From assembly GCA_009885425.1 (NCBI GenBank), contig VFKS01000484.1, forward strand, positions 1 to 7,847: a stretch of DNA of 7,847 bases, in the 5' to 3' direction. Both the position numbers and the translations under genes were made by a program. This document shows positions 1 through 6,153 of this stretch, in pieces. A model generated the notes under the pieces. That model ran no database searches, was not told where the DNA came from, and was given only the letters and a program-made list of their open reading frames with translations. Every line of letters starts with the position of its first letter. The stretch's first letter is position 1. The stretch is from Novosphingobium sp. GTDB taxonomy: Bacteria; Pseudomonadota; Alphaproteobacteria; Sphingomonadales; Sphingomonadaceae.

Positions 1-231
1 CTTTCAGGCGGCGAAAAACAGCGCGTAGCGATTGCGCAGGCGCTGGCCTGCCGCCCGATGCTGCTGCTGGCCGATGAGCCGACCGCCAGCCTTGATGCCG
101 CCAACGCGGCTTTCGTGGCCGAAACGCTCAAATCCTACGCCCGCGCCAACGCGGCAACCGTGATCTGCGTCAGCCATGATCGGACTGTGATCCAGGTCGC
201 CGACGAACTTTTGACTTTGGAACGGCCATGA
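1..231 (+). CDS. ABC transporter ATP-binding protein, C-terminal fragment (5' end outside the window)
   Basis: The frame is open from base 1 to TGA at 229-231, giving the last 76 residues of an ATP-binding cassette subunit. It begins exactly at the ABC signature LSGGEKQR (residues 1-8 of the fragment), which follows the Walker A half lying outside the window. Walker B with its catalytic glutamate follows as [12 protein letters not shown], and the switch histidine sits in the SHD motif. The pattern LADEPT-x-x-LD is typical of the small LolD/MacB/DevA-type cytoplasmic ATPases that work with FtsX-like permeases in lipoprotein, peptide or glycolipid export. That subfamily assignment is inference, because the permease is not visible. 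A methyltransferase gene starts 40 bases downstream on the same strand, so the two may be co-transcribed. The substrate cannot be read from this fragment. Confidence 0.95.
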   Translation, partial: LSGGEKQRVAIAQALACRPMLLLADEPTASLDAANAAFVAETLKSYARANAATVICVSHDRTVIQVADELLTLERP

Positions 232-271
232 TCGTCGCTCCGCAATCCCATCCGAGCAAGGGGTAATCATC

Positions 272-1144
272 ATGCACGACAAACGCTTTTACGATTCGGC
301 GCTCGCCTTGATTGAGGGCGATGCGGTGGAAATGGCCATGCATATGCTGGTCGGGCAACTCCATTCTGCCAAGGCTGAACCGGCGCGCTGGCAAACCGCC
401 CGGCAGGCCTATCTGGATCACCCGCTGCGTGATGCCATGCTGGAAGATCCCTATATTGCCCGCTGCGTCAACAAACCGCGCGGCTATGCCGGCGACGCCG
501 AACTGATCGACATGATCTATGATCAACGGCTGCCGGCTGAGACCAGCGCGCGCGGCCAACGCTTTTTCAATCAATCTATGGCCTTTCCAACCAGCAACGC
601 CGTCCGCCAGCGCCGCGATCTGGCCGAGCAATTGGTGGGCGGCGCAGCCCGCAGCGGCCAGCGCATCCTCAGCCTCGCCTGTGGGCATTTCCGCGAGGGT
701 GATCCGCTGATCGGGCAAGACCTCTCGCATATTACCTTGGTCGATCAGGACGCCCTGTCCTTGGCAGTGGTGCGGCAGCGGCATGGCGCGGCGGTTAATT
801 GCCACGAAGCCAACGTATTCAGCTTTCTACGCAGTGCGGCCGCGCGCGGCGAGCGCTTTGATCTCATCTATACCCTTGGATTGACTGACTATCTCGATGA
901 CCGGGCAATGGCCCTGCTGCACCGGATGGTTGGCGCGGTGCTGGCGCCTGGAGGGACGTTTCTGTTGGCCAACTTCATGCCTGGCCACCTCTCAATCGGG
1001 TGGATTGAAGCCGTGATGGACTGGCACCTGATCTACCGCGAACCCGAAGAATTGGCCGGATTTGCCCGCGCTGGCGGATTTGAGCCGAAAACCTGGCACG
1101 ATCCAACTGGAGCAATCGCCTGGTGCCGGATGCAACGGCCGTAG
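272..1144 (+). CDS. Class I SAM-dependent methyltransferase, possibly PhcB-like (fatty-acid methyl ester type)
   Basis: This is a 290-residue cytosolic protein with no signal peptide. An N-terminal helical region ends in the conserved motif KPRGYAGD (residues 68-75). The Rossmann-type methyltransferase domain follows: motif I ILSLACGHFRE (132-142, SAM-binding loop), an acidic strand end VDQD (157-160), FDLIYTLGLTDYL (196-208) and LAPGG (224-228). From memory, the PRGYAGD segment ahead of a SAM fold marks a family that includes PhcB of Ralstonia, which makes 3-hydroxypalmitate methyl ester. The small-molecule or fatty-acid substrate is therefore inference; it could equally methylate another acid. 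The ATG at 272 is preceded by AAGGGG at 258-263, 8 bases upstream, which supports this start. The adjacent upstream ABC ATPase suggests that the product, or a linked lipid, may be exported. Downstream is a 198-base gap before the next gene. Confidence 0.85.
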   Translation: MHDKRFYDSALALIEGDAVEMAMHMLVGQLHSAKAEPARWQTARQAYLDHPLRDAMLEDPYIARCVNKPRGYAGDAELIDMIYDQRLPAETSARGQRFFNQSMAFPTSNAVRQRRDLAEQLVGGAARSGQRILSLACGHFREGDPLIGQDLSHITLVDQDALSLAVVRQRHGAAVNCHEANVFSFLRSAAARGERFDLIYTLGLTDYLDDRAMALLHRMVGAVLAPGGTFLLANFMPGHLSIGWIEAVMDWHLIYREPEELAGFARAGGFEPKTWHDPTGAIAWCRMQRP

Positions 1145-1148
1145 CGCA

Positions 1149-1234
1149 GGGTTTATGTCCGATAACGCCGAAGCTGCCGTGAGGGTCTTGCCTCCACAGT
1201 TCCCCGCTCCTGCTCACCGGCCGGACATAGACCC
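1149..1234 (+). other. Long-range inverted repeat; candidate structured RNA element or recombination scar
   Basis: GGGTTTATGTCCG at 1149-1161 faces CGGACATAGACCC at 1222-1234. As DNA, 12 of 13 positions match. As a + strand RNA the odd position is a U-G wobble, so all 13 pair. Next come a 5-base bulge (1162-1166) and four more pairs, GCCG 1167-1170 with CGGC 1218-1221. Inside lies a second hairpin, GTGAGG 1179-1184 with CCTCCAC 1191-1197 (one bulged C, loop 1185-1190). A short CCAC-TTC-GTGG hairpin follows at 1241-1251. There is no T-tract, so it is not a standard terminator of the methyltransferase gene. It could be a processed or regulatory RNA, a leader element for the serine hydrolase gene, or a pair of recombinase binding sites. 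I recognise no known RNA family. Confidence 0.35.
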
Positions 1235-1306
1235 GGGTCACCACTTCGTGGACGGCATTGACTCTAGCGTGCCCCTCCTCAAATGGAGAACACGCCAAAC
1301 CGTGCC

Positions 1307-1334
1307 TTGCGCGCGGCGACAATCGCGCTAGCCT
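1307..1334 (+). promoter_or_regulatory. Possible promoter of the serine hydrolase gene
   Basis: TTGCGC at 1307-1312 and TAGCCT at 1329-1334 are spaced by 16 bases, a weak sigma-70-like arrangement. Transcription would start around 1341, giving an almost leaderless message for the ATG at 1343. That would fit the absence of a Shine-Dalgarno sequence before this start. The matches to consensus are poor, so this is only a candidate. Confidence 0.2.
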
Positions 1335-1342
1335 GTCCAGCC

Positions 1343-2740
1343 ATGAACCGCACCATCGCCGCGCTCGTCGCCCTCGCTTTGCCCTTGCAGCCCCTCGCCG
1401 CCGCTCAGCCGCTGCCTGCGTCGCAATTAAGCGCAATCGATACGGCGGCGACCAAAGCCTTGAGAGACAGCGGGGTGCCATCGGTTTCGATCGCCGTGGT
1501 CAAGGATGGCGAGGTGGTTCTGACCAGGGCCTGGGGCAAGCCATCGGGCACTATCCTGAAGGCCGATCCGGCCCTGCCCTATCAGATCGCGTCGAATTCC
1601 AAGCAGTTCCTCGCCGCCTTGCTGCTGATGCTGGAAAATGACGGGAAGATTGATCTGGATGATCCGGTCAGCAAATGGCTGCCCAATCTGCCCCACGGCA
1701 ACCGCTATAGCGTGCGCCAGTTGCTGTCGCACACCGCTGGACTGCAGGATTACTGGCCGCAGGACTATTCGTTCGCGGCGATGGAACGGCCGGTTGCACC
1801 GATGGACATCGTCCGGCGGTGGGGCTTCAAGCCGCTCGATTACGAGCCTGGCACCCGCTGGCAGTATTCCAACACTGGCTATGTTGCAGCTGGGTTGATC
1901 GCCGAGAAGGCTGGCGGCGCGCGGCTGTGGGATCAGTTCGAAGCGCGGATATTCCGGCCGCTAGGGATCAAGGCCTACCGGGTCGACGATACCAATGGCC
2001 CGGCCTTTCCGCAGGGCTATCACCGCAATGCGCTCGGTCCGGTGCGGCCGGCGAAACCAGCCGCAGATGGCTGGCTGTGGGCGGCCGGTGAAGCGAGCGT
2101 GAGCGCTGCCGATCTGGCCAAATGGGACATTGCCCGGATCAATCGCACGCTGTTGCCGCGCGAGGATTGGGACGAAATGGAAACCCCGGTCAAGCTCGCC
2201 GATGGAACCACCACAGGCTATGGTCTGGGGGTGTCCAAGTATCTGCAGTCCGGCCGCTGGGTGATCGACCACGGCGGTGCATCGGTCGGCTTTTTCTCGC
2301 AGAATTCGATCTGGCTGGACGAGCGGGTGGCGATCGTGGTGCTGACCAATGCCGATTTTGGCAATGTCCAAAACGAACTAACCGCCGAAATTGCCGGGAT
2401 CGTCCTGCCCAAATCGGCGCAAGCCAATGTGGCCGAAGCCCCGCGCACCGCCGAAGCCAAAGCATTAGTGGTGGCGCTGGCGGCTGGGCGATTCAATCCG
2501 GCGTTGTTCACTGAAAACGCGCGCTACTACTTCACCGCCCAGACCCGCGCCGACTTCCGCAGCAGTCTGGCGCGGCTCGGGCCGCTGACTAAGATCGAGC
2601 CGCTGCGCCCGCCGCGGCTGCGCGGCGGCTTCGTCAATCGCAACTACAAGCTGACCTTCGGCAAGCGCGAACTGACGCTGAGCACCTATGCCGAACCCGG
2701 CGCGAAGGGCCGCTGGGAACAGTTCATGATCTCGCCATAA
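1343..2740 (+). CDS. Secreted serine hydrolase, beta-lactamase/class C penicillin-binding-protein fold
   Basis: This 465-residue protein has an N-terminal signal peptide (about residues 1-21, MNRT then a hydrophobic run ending AAAQ), so it should act in the periplasm. The catalytic triad regions of the beta-lactamase-related family (PF00144) are all present: S-x-x-K as SNSK at 84-87 (nucleophile S84, general base K87), Y-S-N at 175-177, and the HGG triad at 310-312 that replaces KTG. Around residues 380-465 is a C-terminal extension, probably the small beta domain common in these hydrolases. Members are esterases, D-amino-acid peptidases or cell-wall carboxypeptidases; the substrate cannot be told here, and a true beta-lactamase role is unlikely. 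The frame is open from an ATG at 1283, but starting at 1343 puts the signal peptide at the N terminus. It ends 9 bases from the convergent corA gene. Confidence 0.92.
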   Translation: MNRTIAALVALALPLQPLAAAQPLPASQLSAIDTAATKALRDSGVPSVSIAVVKDGEVVLTRAWGKPSGTILKADPALPYQIASNSKQFLAALLLMLENDGKIDLDDPVSKWLPNLPHGNRYSVRQLLSHTAGLQDYWPQDYSFAAMERPVAPMDIVRRWGFKPLDYEPGTRWQYSNTGYVAAGLIAEKAGGARLWDQFEARIFRPLGIKAYRVDDTNGPAFPQGYHRNALGPVRPAKPAADGWLWAAGEASVSAADLAKWDIARINRTLLPREDWDEMETPVKLADGTTTGYGLGVSKYLQSGRWVIDHGGASVGFFSQNSIWLDERVAIVVLTNADFGNVQNELTAEIAGIVLPKSAQANVAEAPRTAEAKALVVALAAGRFNPALFTENARYYFTAQTRADFRSSLARLGPLTKIEPLRPPRLRGGFVNRNYKLTFGKRELTLSTYAEPGAKGRWEQFMISP

Positions 2741-2749
2741 CCGGCCGGC

Positions 2750-3724
2750 TTAGAGCCAGCCGATCCGCCGGAATCGCAGGAAAAGTCCGATGCAGACCCC
2801 GAAAATCAGCGCCAGCACCGCCGGATAACCCCACGGCTGGTCCAGTTCAGGCATATACTTGAAATTCATCCCGTAGACCCCGGCAATCGCGGTCGGCACC
2901 GCCAGGATCGCGGCCCAGGCGGCCAATTGCCGGGTCATGTGGCCTTGCCGGTGCTGTTCAAGCAGGCTGGCGGTTTCGACGATGCTGGCCAGCGTCTCAC
3001 GCAGCCCGTTGATCCGGGTCAGCGTGCGGCGGACGTGATCGAGCACATCGCGGAACCAGATCCGCGCCGAAGGATCGATCACCGGCAGATCAGTATAGGT
3101 CAGCCGTTCGCAGACCTCTTCCATCGGCCCGACGATCCGGATGAACCGGCGGAACTGGCGGCGCAGACGAAAAATCCGGCGGATCGTCGATGGTTCGGGG
3201 AAGGTGTCGATCGCCCGCTCTTCCATCACCTGTACGCTGTCCTCATAATTCTCGAGGATCGGCTGAAAGCCATCGACAATGAAATCGAGGATCGCGTGCG
3301 CGACATAGTCCGGCCCTTCGACCAGCCGCGCGGCATCGCTTTCCAGCCGGGTCCGCAGCTCGGTGTGGGCCCGGGCCGAGCCCAGCCGCACCGTCACCAC
3401 AAAGTCGCTGGCAAGGAAGATCGCGGTCTGGCCATAGGCGATGTTGTCACCCTCTTGCGTCGCCGCGGTCCGGGCGATGATGAACAGCTGCGGCCCATAA
3501 GTTTCCAGTTTGGGCATCTGGGTGGGATTGAGCGCATCTTCGATCGCCAGCTGGTGGAGGCTAAACTGGGTCCGGACCAGCTCCATCTCATTCGGCGTCG
3601 GATTGGTCAGTCCGACCCAATCGAACGCGCCCTTGGGCAATTCAGCGCGCGGCTGGCCATCGACCGGCAGGCTGTGTTCAGATGGCTTGCCGCCCGTATA
3701 GCGGCGCGAGGCGATGATCGGCAT
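2750..3724 (-). CDS. corA: CorA family magnesium/cobalt transport protein
   Basis: This is a 324-residue inner-membrane divalent cation channel of normal family length. The N-terminal two thirds form the cytosolic domain, rich in acidic residues and ending in the long stalk helix (about 150-265). The first membrane helix (about 266-284, with AAWAAILAVPTAIAGV) runs into the signature YGMN; GMN is at 285-287 and forms the selectivity filter. An acidic loop, MPELDQPWG, leads to the second helix (about 301-318) and a basic C terminus, RFRRIGWL. CorA pentamers take up Mg2+ and also Co2+/Ni2+. AGAGGG lies 3 bases before the ATG (3724-3722), supporting the start. The gene is divergent from the monooxygenase and convergent with the serine hydrolase, with only 9 bases and no clear terminator between the stops. 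The cations transported by this particular member are inferred from the family. Confidence 0.95.
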   Translation of the reverse strand: MPIIASRRYTGGKPSEHSLPVDGQPRAELPKGAFDWVGLTNPTPNEMELVRTQFSLHQLAIEDALNPTQMPKLETYGPQLFIIARTAATQEGDNIAYGQTAIFLASDFVVTVRLGSARAHTELRTRLESDAARLVEGPDYVAHAILDFIVDGFQPILENYEDSVQVMEERAIDTFPEPSTIRRIFRLRRQFRRFIRIVGPMEEVCERLTYTDLPVIDPSARIWFRDVLDHVRRTLTRINGLRETLASIVETASLLEQHRQGHMTRQLAAWAAILAVPTAIAGVYGMNFKYMPELDQPWGYPAVLALIFGVCIGLFLRFRRIGWL

Positions 3725-3775
3725 GGGCCCTCTGTGGCAAACCCGCTTGACGCTGGCAATCCCGCGTCCATCATG

Positions 3776-3791
3776 TTAACCGACCGGCTAA
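3776..3791. promoter_or_regulatory. 16-base palindrome, candidate repressor operator in the corA/monooxygenase divergent region
   Basis: TTAACCGACCGGCTAA is an imperfect dyad of the form TTA-n-CCG-nn-CGG-n-TAA, with 12 of 16 positions symmetric. Its right half runs into TAATAC (3789-3794), which could serve as a -10 element for the monooxygenase gene, so a bound repressor would block transcription. A TTGACG lies at 3747-3752 but is badly spaced for it. EthA-type monooxygenase genes are often controlled by TetR-family repressors binding such dyads. No regulator gene is visible in the window, so its identity is unknown. Confidence 0.4.
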
Positions 3792-3827
3792 TACTGACAC
3801 AAATGTAAATTGCTCGGGAGAATGCGG

Positions 3828-5321
3828 ATGAACATGGCCACCACCCCGCGCGAAGATGTGCTCGATATGATCATCGTCGGCGCCGGGATTTCCGGCATCG
3901 GTATGGCCGTGCACATGAAGCGCGATTGCCCGGACAAGAGCATCGTGATCCTTGACCGGCGCGAGCAAAAGGGTGGCACCTGGGACCTCTTCCGTTATCC
4001 CGGGATCCGCTCCGACAGCGACATGCACACCTTCGGCTACGCTTTCGCACCTTGGAAAAACGACAAGGCCATCTCTGACGGCGCCTCGATCGTAAAGTAT
4101 CTCGACGATATCACTGCAGAGTTCGGCTTGGCCGAACGGATGCGTTTTGGCCAAAAGGTCGTCTCGGCCGATTGGGACAGCAAGACCGCGCTGTGGACCG
4201 TGATCACCGAGCAGACAGATGGGACTCACCAGCGCCTGCAGGGCCGGTTCCTGTTCCTGGGCTCAGGCTATTACGACTACGACACTCCCTACGACCCGGG
4301 CTTTAAAGGCAAAGACAAGTTCAAAGGCGTGATCATCCACCCGCAGTTCTGGCCTCAGGACTTTGACTACACCGGCAAGAAAGTGGTGGTGATCGGATCA
4401 GGCGCGACCGCAGCGACGATTGTTCCTTCGATGGCAACTGGCGGCGCCGCCCATGTCACGATGCTGCAGCGCACGCCATCGTGGTTTGCCAGCCGGCCCG
4501 CCAAGGACGCAATCGCCAATGCGCTGCGCAAGGTCCTGCCGGAAAAGATCGCTTATGGACTGACCAGGGCGAAGAACATCTTTCTGGGCGATCTGATCTA
4601 TAAACGCGCACGCAGCAAACCGGAGAAGGTCAAGGAGTTCCTGACCAAGCAGACCCGCGAATTGTTGGGAGCAAACTACAACGCCACAGATTTCACGCCG
4701 CCCTACAACCCGTGGGAACAGCGGCTTTGCCTGATTCCTGACGCGGACCTCTTTGAAGCGATGAATGCAGGCAAGGCTTCGGTGGTCACCGACCATATCG
4801 ACTGCTTCGATGCGACTGGGATCAAGCTCAAGTCAGGCAAGCATCTTGAGGCCGACGTGATCGTAACCGCAACTGGCTTGGCGATGACCTTTGCAGGCAA
4901 GATTGCGGTCAGTGTCGATGGCGCACCTGTCGATTTCGGCCAACGGTATTTCTACCGCAATTGTATGTTCTCCAACGTGCCCAATGCGGCCGGTATCTTT
5001 GGCTACGTCAACGCCAGTTGGACCCTGCGGGTGGATATCGTGGGGCAATATCTGACCCGCCTGATCAAGCAGATGGATACTTACGGTGCGGTCGCCGCGA
5101 TCCCAAGCATGCCCGCCGGGACCGAGCCTGCGGAAGACGATGTGTTCGATTTTTCCAGTGGCTACATCCAACGCGGCAAGGACAAAATGCCCAAGAACGC
5201 GGCTGCGCTGCCGTGGCGGCTCAATCAGGACTACATGAAAGACCGCTCTGATATGCGCCAGGCCCCGATCGACGATGGGGTGCTGCACTTTGTCCGGGCA
5301 AAGGAACTGGTCGAAACCTAG
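3828..5321 (+). CDS. Flavin-containing Baeyer-Villiger monooxygenase, EthA-like
   Basis: This 497-residue cytosolic FAD/NADPH enzyme is about the length of mycobacterial EthA. Visible motifs: the FAD-binding GAGISG (18-23); GTWDLFRYPGIRSDSD (50-65), characteristic of the EthA branch; the Baeyer-Villiger fingerprint F-x-G-x-x-x-H-x-x-x-W-P, complete at 165-176; the NADPH-binding GSGATA (190-195) in the second Rossmann fold; and VIVTATG (344-350). Such enzymes insert oxygen next to a ketone, giving an ester or lactone, and may also oxidise sulfides or thioamides. The native substrate is unknown. The ATG at 3828 is chosen because CGGGAG (3815-3820) sits 7 bases upstream; an in-frame ATG at 3822 is too close to that site, and a TTG at 3810 lies before it. 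The divergent region contains a palindromic operator candidate. The next gene starts 21 bases after the stop, so co-transcription is likely. Confidence 0.95.
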   Translation: MNMATTPREDVLDMIIVGAGISGIGMAVHMKRDCPDKSIVILDRREQKGGTWDLFRYPGIRSDSDMHTFGYAFAPWKNDKAISDGASIVKYLDDITAEFGLAERMRFGQKVVSADWDSKTALWTVITEQTDGTHQRLQGRFLFLGSGYYDYDTPYDPGFKGKDKFKGVIIHPQFWPQDFDYTGKKVVVIGSGATAATIVPSMATGGAAHVTMLQRTPSWFASRPAKDAIANALRKVLPEKIAYGLTRAKNIFLGDLIYKRARSKPEKVKEFLTKQTRELLGANYNATDFTPPYNPWEQRLCLIPDADLFEAMNAGKASVVTDHIDCFDATGIKLKSGKHLEADVIVTATGLAMTFAGKIAVSVDGAPVDFGQRYFYRNCMFSNVPNAAGIFGYVNASWTLRVDIVGQYLTRLIKQMDTYGAVAAIPSMPAGTEPAEDDVFDFSSGYIQRGKDKMPKNAAALPWRLNQDYMKDRSDMRQAPIDDGVLHFVRAKELVET

Positions 5322-5342
5322 GTTCTGGCCTAATCGTTCGCC

Positions 5343-6104
5343 ATGACCGACCCCAACCGCATCTGGAAAGCCGCACTGCTCGTCATTGGTGACGAGATCC
5401 TGTCGGGCCGCACGCAGGACAAGAATGTCGCGCAGGTGGCGTCTTGGCTCAACGTCCAGGGCATCCGCCTGTCCGAAGTGCGGGTGGTGGCCGATGATAC
5501 CGCCGCGATTGTCGCGGCGGTCAATGCTCTGCGGGCCGGCAACGACTATCTGTTCACCACCGGCGGGATCGGCCCGACCCATGACGATATCACCGTCGAT
5601 GCCGTGGCTGAGGCGCTGGGCGTAGGCGTGGTGATCCACCCCGATGCCCGCGCGATTCTGGAACGCTACTACGCCACCCGCGGCGGGCTGAATGAAGCGC
5701 GGCTGCGGATGGCACGGGTGCCAGACGGGGCACAGCTGATCCCCAACCGGATGTCTGGTGCGCCGGGGATCCAGATCGGCAATGTGTTCCTGATGGCCGG
5801 GGTCCCCTCAATCACCGCCGGGATGCTTGATGCCCTGACCGGAACGCTCGAAGGCGGGCTGCCGGTATTGGCCGAAACGATCGGCAGCTGGGCGCAGGAA
5901 AGCGAAGTGGCCGATCTGCTGCGCCAGACCGAGGCCGCCCACGAAGGCTGCGCGATCGGCTCTTACCCGTTCTTTCGCGAAGGCAAGGTCGGCGCGAACT
6001 TCGTGGTCCGCTCGGTTGACCCGGCATTGCTTGAGGCTTGCTGCGAGGCGCTCTCCACCGGTCTGCGCGCTTTGGGGCGCGAAGCGGTCGCAGGCGGGGT
6101 TTAG
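5343..6104 (+). CDS. Molybdopterin-binding domain protein (CinA N-terminal/MoaB-like)
   Basis: This 253-residue protein carries the MoCF-binding fold: ALLVIGDEILSG with QDKN (11-28), TTGGIGPTHDD (72-82), which is the phosphate/molybdopterin-binding loop with its two aspartates, and MAGVPS (151-156). It lacks the C-terminal nicotinamide-nucleotide deamidase domain of full CinA (about 400 residues), so it is a stand-alone version of the CinA N-terminal part, also related to the N-terminal domain of FAD synthases in eukaryotes. Related domains have been reported as nucleotide pyrophosphatases or molybdenum-cofactor enzymes; which applies here is unknown. The ATG at 5343 has no strong Shine-Dalgarno site. 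It follows the monooxygenase by 21 bases, with a 10-base palindrome AACCTAGGTT spanning that gene's stop (5315-5324). Proximity alone does not show a shared pathway. Confidence 0.9.
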   Translation: MTDPNRIWKAALLVIGDEILSGRTQDKNVAQVASWLNVQGIRLSEVRVVADDTAAIVAAVNALRAGNDYLFTTGGIGPTHDDITVDAVAEALGVGVVIHPDARAILERYYATRGGLNEARLRMARVPDGAQLIPNRMSGAPGIQIGNVFLMAGVPSITAGMLDALTGTLEGGLPVLAETIGSWAQESEVADLLRQTEAAHEGCAIGSYPFFREGKVGANFVVRSVDPALLEACCEALSTGLRALGREAVAGGV

Positions 6105-6109
6105 TTGCA

Positions 6110-6153
6110 CCAAAGCCCCACTGGCGCCGCACGCCTTTGGCGGCTAATGGGGC
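6110..6153 (+). promoter_or_regulatory. Interleaved stems covering the start of the lipoprotein gene (possible pseudoknot)
   Basis: CCAAAG at 6110-6115 can pair with CTTTGG at 6135-6140. GCCCCA at 6115-6120, inside that loop, can pair with TGGGGC at 6148-6153, outside it. The order of the arms is that of an H-type pseudoknot, or of two mutually exclusive hairpins. The last arm covers two bases of the ATG at 6147-6149. An alternative inner stem, GCCGC (6126-6130) with GCGGC (6140-6144), strengthens the second hairpin. GC-rich DNA yields short stems by chance, so the evidence is modest. Confidence 0.25.

Noticed and set aside
170..805. A 211-codon - strand open frame opposite the ABC and methyltransferase genes
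   Set aside because: The + strand genes carry complete motifs, and this frame has none and no plausible ribosome binding site.
1155..1331. A 59-codon + strand frame (MSDNAEAAV...) in the gap
   Set aside because: Its ATG lies inside the stem of the inverted repeat, the composition is unremarkable and no family is recognised. It is better explained as part of the structured or repeat segment.
975..1481. A 168-codon - strand open frame through the intergenic gap
   Set aside because: It overlaps the ends of two real + strand genes and has no recognised domain. The part within 1145-1342 might be decayed coding DNA, but this cannot be shown here.
1343..2740. An antibiotic-resistance beta-lactamase
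   Set aside because: The S-x-x-K, Y-x-N and HGG motifs fit the broad PF00144 hydrolase family. HGG replaces the KTG of true beta-lactamases, and a C-terminal extension is present.
2741..2757. CCGGCCGG and GGCT-TAG-AGCC between the hydrolase and corA genes
   Set aside because: The stems are only four bases with no T-tract, so I do not call a terminator.
2927..3808. A 293-codon + strand open frame opposite corA
   Set aside because: It lies almost entirely antisense to a clear CorA protein with an intact GMN motif, and its translation is rich in Arg, Asp and Gly with no recognisable domain. It is a GC-rich shadow frame.
5315..5324. Palindrome AACCTAGGTT across the monooxygenase stop
   Set aside because: It is a short perfect dyad without a loop or T-tract. 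It is too small to be a terminator and could occur by chance.
4833..5639. A 268-codon - strand open frame across the monooxygenase and molybdopterin-binding genes
   Set aside because: It spans the ends of two well-supported + strand genes and has the His/Arg/Gly composition of an antisense shadow.
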